This document shows, one piece after another, positions 19,486 through 23,995 of a stretch of 23,995 nucleotides of DNA. A program made the translations under genes and the position numbers. Positions within the stretch are counted from its first letter, which is position 1; each line of letters begins with the position of its first letter. The notes under the pieces were generated by a model that did no database searches, was not told the origin of the DNA, and worked only from the letters and a program-made list of their open reading frames with translations. Source of the DNA: Daldinia sp. FL1419 (Eukaryota; Ascomycota; Sordariomycetes; Xylariales; Hypoxylaceae); contig MU623634.1 of NCBI GenBank assembly GCA_025201765.1, positions 1 through 23,995 on the forward strand. Reading direction: 5' to 3'.

Positions 19486-19724
19486 TATTTATTTATTTAT
19501 TTATTTATTACTACCCCAATTTACCTAGAATATATTACAGGTATCTGATCCATCTTTTAATATTTATTCCAAGTAGGAACCATATTCCGGAAAAAACCTA
19601 CCCATTGTTTATTTAAATAAGTTACATTGTTATAACTTTGATTTCACCTTATGTTCTTATTAGAACTCACCTTCTAATAAAAATGATCAAACCTTAATAT
19701 GGAAAAACACTTTATGCGTTATTT
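19486..19724 (-). mobile_element. LINE-like repeat family A, copy 8 (about 235 bp, 5'-truncated)
   Basis: The tail (TTTA)n is at the left, then TTACTACCCCAATTTACC. The copy ends at GCGTTAT (about 19722), where similarity to other copies stops. ATTCAATTATTT (19479-19490) before and ATTTAATTATTT (19721-19732) after differ by one C/T change, a candidate 12-bp target duplication. The 5' half keeps more G/C than copies 5 and 7, suggesting a younger insertion. It sits inside the LINE ORF2 remnant. Confidence 0.7.
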
Positions 19725-19732
19725 AATTATTT

Positions 19733-20600
19733 AAAAAGGTTTTTTTAAAATATTAACATCCTTTCTATTTAATATTTTAATTAATCCTAATTTTTATAAT
19801 ATATATATCTAATACCTAAATAATAATAAAAAAATCCCACCATCTCTTAAACCTTTAAAATTCCATTTATTTTTGAATTTTCTATCCTATTTCTTAAATT
19901 TCAAAATTAAAACCTCTATTACTTATATAAAATTCAACCATTATTACTATTATATTTCAATAAAAATATATTAAAAAATAATCCAACTCTATTTCCAATT
20001 ATAATATTTTTATTATTTTATATATATTATTAATTTTTTATAAATAAATTAATTAAATAATATCTAATTTTTTAATAATACCTTTTATTTTATAATCTTA
20101 ATTTAAAATATATTATATTATTATTTTATATATTACTATACTTTATATTACTTTTATATAAATCTCTTTTACTTAAGTTATATTATAACTTTATATTAAT
20201 ACTATTAATTTAGAAAAAATATACCATTATTTCTTTATTTTTATTTTAATTATTTTTAAGTATTTATTCCACCTAAATTTCTTATTTAATTATATTCTAC
20301 AAAACCTAATATTTTTTTTTAAATTTAATAATTATACTATTTAATTTAAATTTTATGATTAATATTTAATAAACTTTTATAAAATATATAAATTTATTTT
20401 TTTATATTATAAAAATTATACCATATTTCTGTACCTAATTTAAGCATATTCTATATGTTCATTCTAACCTAATATAATTTTCAATTATAAAATATCTTAT
20501 TATTAATATATTTATATTATTTATAAAATTAATAATTAAAATGCCTTCTTAATTTAATTCTTTATATAAAATAATTATATAAATAATAAATAAAATAAAT
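19733..20600. other. AT-rich stretch, possible upstream part of the LINE remnant
   Basis: G-poor on the + strand at its left side (19740-20300), as expected if it continues the - strand LINE coding region. A Trp-rich scrap (KRWWDFF) near 19845 on the - strand is all that could be read. No confident call. Confidence 0.35.
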
Positions 20601-20779
20601 TGTGGGAATGTTGGTTATGTGACTATGGTAGTATAAACCTACTTTAATCTTATATTTAATTCCATGTATTTTAGTTTCTGATTAAAATATGTTTTTTTTA
20701 GATATATTATTTTTTATTAAATTGATATAAATATCTTTATTTTTATTATTGTATATAATGGTACCTTATTTATTTAATA
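20601..20779 (+). mobile_element. Second 179-bp LTR copy, RIP-mutated
   Basis: It aligns base for base with the LTR at 18823-19001. The start TGTGGGAATGTTGG is identical, and the end reads TATTTAATA where the other has TATCCAACA. Nearly all differences are C/T or G/A. At the inner inverted repeat each copy has lost different bases, so both have been mutated from a common parent. The flanks (TAAAT and TTGAT) do not match. The interval of 1.6 kb to the first copy is too short and too disrupted to be a normal internal region. Confidence 0.7.
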
Positions 20780-20814
20780 TTGATTAGTAATTGATAATAA
20801 ATTGATTATAAATT

Positions 20815-21010
20815 AATTAGGTACCTAAAAAGAAGGAAATAGCTTTAACGCTAAATTTTAACGAGAAGAGGTGAACAACCTTAAGATTTTATGCTTTAAT
20901 GTATAATTTTAAACCTGAAATTTCATATTATTGTGTATGGTTTTGGAAATAATTCGTGTTAATTTAGGATTTCTGGAAAGTAGAAACAACTTTAATATTA
21001 AATTTATAAT
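20815..21010. other. Island retaining G and C on both strands, unassigned
   Basis: It begins at the 12-bp palindrome TTAGGTACCTAA (20817-20828) and includes AGAAGGAAATAGCTTTAACG and GAGAAGAGGTGAACAACC. Its composition is clearly less mutated than on either side. No ORF over 30 codons, terminal repeat or similarity to the other families was seen. Confidence 0.4.
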
Positions 21011-22041
21011 CCAAAATACATATTTATTATATATAAATAAATAATATTAAGATTTCCTTTATTGATAAAATAATTTTGGGGAAATTTATATTAATTAAAT
21101 TAATATATATCTATTATATATTTATATTTATAATATACGTTTATATTTATTACAATATTATAACATACTAAAAGAAGGCAATAACACCAAAAATTGCATT
21201 ATATTTCTACCCTACCAATAAACTTTAAACTTTACCTAAAAAGTTTTACATATTATAATTACAATTATTATTACCTAAAAATTTAGTACCTGAGGAAAGA
21301 ATAATTCAACACCTTATAAAATAATTTTATAAAATAAAATTAGTATAATTTCTTTTTATAATAATATATTTACCTATTTTTTTCACCACTCTTTCATTAT
21401 AACAATTAATATTTTTATTATCCTAATTATAATATTATACTTTACTTATTCTTTTTAAATTTATTATAATTAATATTTAATATAATTAAATTAACAAAAA
21501 AAATTTTAATTAAAGTATATTAATAATAAATAATGAAATATCAATTTTAATATAAATAATATAATAGTTATTTTAATAACCTAAATTAATATATATATAA
21601 TTAAAAATATAATAAATTACAATAAAAATATAATTAATAAAAATTTGTAACATATTTTCAAAAATGATTTTTATAAATGGATTTTAACCTATTTTATTAA
21701 AATTTAATATCCATTATATATTAAAATTAAGGAATACCTTAAATTTTATAGTATTTTTATTAAAATAATATAAAATAATTTATATATACTTATAGTTATT
21801 GTTAATGTAGATTTATTTCCTAAATTTTTTTAAAATAAAATAAATAATTTACTAAAAATCTACCTTTTTAAATTTAAATCTCTAATTAATTTAATATACT
21901 TATATTTATTAAAAGCTATAATAAAAGCTATTACAATTAAAATAGAGTTAATAATAACAATATTAATATTGTAATTTCTAATTATAATTATATAACCTTA
22001 TTTAATACAATTTATAAACCTTTAATTAGTCCCTTAAACAC
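21011..22041. other. AT-rich stretch, nothing recognised
   Basis: Near-pure A/T. A frame around 21660-21950 on the + strand has few stops, but no TE motif could be matched with any confidence. Confidence 0.4.
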
Positions 22042-22131
22042 CTTAACCAATTTTAATACCCTAATTAATTCTAATACCCCAATTAATTCCAATATCTTAA
22101 CTAATTCTAATATCTTAACAAATTCCATAAA
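22042..22131 (+). repeat. 18-bp minisatellite, five units
   Basis: Five consecutive 18-mers follow the pattern CTTAACTAATTCTAATAT, with units starting at 22042, 22060, 22078, 22096 and 22114. Differences are mostly C/T. The tract has about 20 C and no G on the + strand. Eighteen bp is six codons, and one frame stays open through all five units (LTNSNI-type hexapeptide), so it may be a decayed coding repeat. Confidence 0.8.
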
Positions 22132-23236
22132 TTCCTTAAATACCATAATAACCAATTCCTTTATAATAATAATAAGTAATCTTTTAAGCATTTTAAGTAT
22201 TTTAGTAAGTTTAAATAATCTTTTAATATTAATTAACTTAAATATTCCTAATAAATAATTTTATATAATAAGGTTAATATATAAATAATATAAAAATTTA
22301 ATTAGAAATAATATAATAATTTATTATAGGATTATTTATTTATAAATAAGAAAAATAATTAATAATATAAGGATTTCAATTTCTTAATTTATTAATTAAA
22401 TTATACCTTAATAATAACCTTAAATTTAGAGGCAAAAAATATAAAATATTAAATAAACAAATTTAAATCTTCTTATTTCATTACTACAAATTCAGAATTA
22501 AACCCAATTTATATACTAATATTTATAATATTATATTAAAAAGAATAATTTTAAAATTCTTTCATAAATATTTTATATAATAAAATTTTAATTTTAATAT
22601 AATAATTAATAAAATATATAATTTTTTCCATATTAATAAAAATTTTTAAATATATATATTTAAATAAAAAAATATAATAATTAAAAATATTATATAAAAT
22701 AATCTTGGAAAAATTTTATTTAAATGTTTTAAAATATTAATCATTTAAATATAATATATTTATAAAGGTTTATTAATTAATTATATTAAAGAAATCCACC
22801 TCAAAAAAGACCTATACCATATTATACAAAAATATCCAACATTCTTACCCATCTTCCTTCAACAATCCAATACATTTAAAAACATTTATACCAATTTTTA
22901 AATAATAATAAATAATATATATTAAAATTTCTTTAACAAATACAAAATAAAAAATAATCATTATTATATCAATTAAATTTATTAGAACAACCAAAAATCC
23001 TATTAAATAAATCAAAATAAAAATAAATATTTCAACAATTAAAAACATTTTAATAATAAAAATAAAAAAAATATTTTATTTATAATAAATTAAATTATTA
23101 ATTTATTAAATATTTTATATATAAATAATATAATAAATATAATAAATGGTATTAATATATATAAAAATAAAAAATAGGAAATATTAAAAAGAATTTTACA
23201 ACCTTCTTTATCAATTATAAAAAAATTAATATTAAT
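22132..23236. other. AT-rich stretch, nothing recognised
   Basis: No gene was identified. A G-poor tract at 22790-23050 creates a 67-codon open frame on the - strand made mainly of Ile, Leu, Phe and Val, best explained by loss of C on that strand. Confidence 0.45.
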
Positions 23237-23278
23237 TATAATAATAATAATAATAATAATAATAGTAATAATAATAAT
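23237..23278. repeat. (TAA)n microsatellite, about 42 bp
   Basis: About fourteen trinucleotide units with one A-to-G interruption (TAG near 23264). Confidence 0.9.
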
Positions 23279-23995
23279 TTTAATATATAGTATATATAAT
23301 ATATTAATAATAAATATAATAATAATAATTAGGTTTAATTATTAATTATGTAATATTTTATAAATTATAATAAAATTAATAATTCTTAGATTATTAATAT
23401 CTTTATAAATTAAATAATTTTTTATATGTTTATTATAATAAATATTTTTAATAATAATTATAAACATTTTTCAGATATAATTTTAAATCCCCCTTCTATA
23501 TTTTACCTTAAAAATCAATATTCTTATACATTTTAAAATATTTTACCTAACACCAGAACAGCCAGAATATTATTAAAAAATAAAATATAAATAAAAACCT
23601 TACAATATATGTATTTTAATATTAAAATAAATATATTTATAATAGAAATATATATTATATAATTTAATAATTATTTAGAATAAGGAAATCTTAATATTAT
23701 TAATATATTTACCCCATTTAAAACTATCCAATTTTATATTATACTTTATAATATATCATTCTTATTATATCTTTATAATATAAATTATTTAAAAATCTTT
23801 TTAAATAATATTAAAAATATGCTTATTTATAAAAATAAATATTACCTTATTATTTAAAAATAAAAATACCTATAATTTTTATTTAACAATAAAAAATAAA
23901 TAATCATATATTATCATTTAATTAAAGAAAGATTATGATAGATATATAGATATTTTAATCATTCAATTACAAATTGATTCTATTATATTCTTATA
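23279..23995. other. AT-rich stretch to the window edge, nothing recognised
   Basis: Near-pure A/T. A G-poor spot at about 23485-23570 keeps CCCCC and CAGAACAGCCAG. No ORF or repeat family was assigned. Confidence 0.45.

Noticed and set aside
18823..20779. Complete LTR retrotransposon bounded by the two 179-bp LTRs
   Set aside because: The interval is 1.6 kb and holds a LINE remnant and family A copy 8 in the opposite orientation. The outer flanks do not match, whereas the first LTR alone has matching TTTTA flanks.
22845..23048. 67-codon hydrophobic ORF on the - strand that looks like a membrane protein
   Set aside because: Ile/Leu/Phe/Val richness follows from loss of C on that strand. The next codons are RIP-type stops and there is no gene context.
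1..23995. AT-rich blocks as mitochondrial DNA
   Set aside because: No respiratory-chain ORF, rRNA or tRNA was seen. The sequence contains decayed copia and LINE traces and RIP-type copy differences, and is continuous with nuclear-type spliced genes.

Overview
The window looks like a piece of a filamentous ascomycete (Pezizomycotina-type) genome with strong compartmentalisation. A 5.4-kb gene island of ordinary base composition (about 3.13-8.55 kb) lies between two very AT-rich blocks (1-3.13 kb and 8.55-24 kb). The blocks consist largely of transposon remains. Pairs of repeat copies differ almost only by C-to-T and G-to-A changes, the signature of repeat-induced point mutation (RIP). Short introns with GTAAGT/GTATGT donors and CTAAC-like branch sites agree with a fungal origin. 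No bacterial, CRISPR, rRNA or tRNA feature was recognised.

Gene island: two convergent genes. On the + strand, an intronless phytanoyl-CoA-dioxygenase-family Fe(II)/2-oxoglutarate oxygenase (3133-4116) resembles animal PHYHD1. On the - strand, a five-exon gene (8156 down to 5073) encodes a 553-residue two-RRM hnRNP of the Hrp1/Nab4 type. Its exons were assembled here from splice sites and reading phase. It has an unusually long second intron (1179 bp). About 0.95 kb of shared 3' flank separates the genes, and nothing in the sequence links their functions.

Left block: a decayed Ty1/copia pol (integrase end to reverse transcriptase, readable through RIP stops) is followed by three copies of one LINE-like 3'-end family. 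One of these copies carries a clean 417-bp TA-flanked MITE that has escaped RIP. Another sits tail-to-tail inside the (AAAT)n tail of its neighbour. The block runs to within about 10 bases of the dioxygenase start codon.

Right block: five more copies of the LINE-like family (8.8, 14.4, 16.5, 17.3 and 19.5 kb) show variable 5' truncation, (AAAT)n tails and, in several, candidate target-site duplications. There are also a 179-bp solo LTR (18.8 kb) with a second copy at 20.6 kb, a LINE ORF2 C-terminal remnant on the - strand (about 19.1-19.5 kb), a dispersed family of ~150-180-bp tandem units (9.6, 11.2 and 15.9-16.4 kb), an 18-bp minisatellite (22.0 kb), and long tracts in which one strand has lost nearly all its C. 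The most interesting signals are small, sharply bounded GC patches (14424-14510 and 16451-16486) that keep the pre-mutation sequence of the LINE-like family inside otherwise fully mutated copies. No new defence or metabolic system was found.
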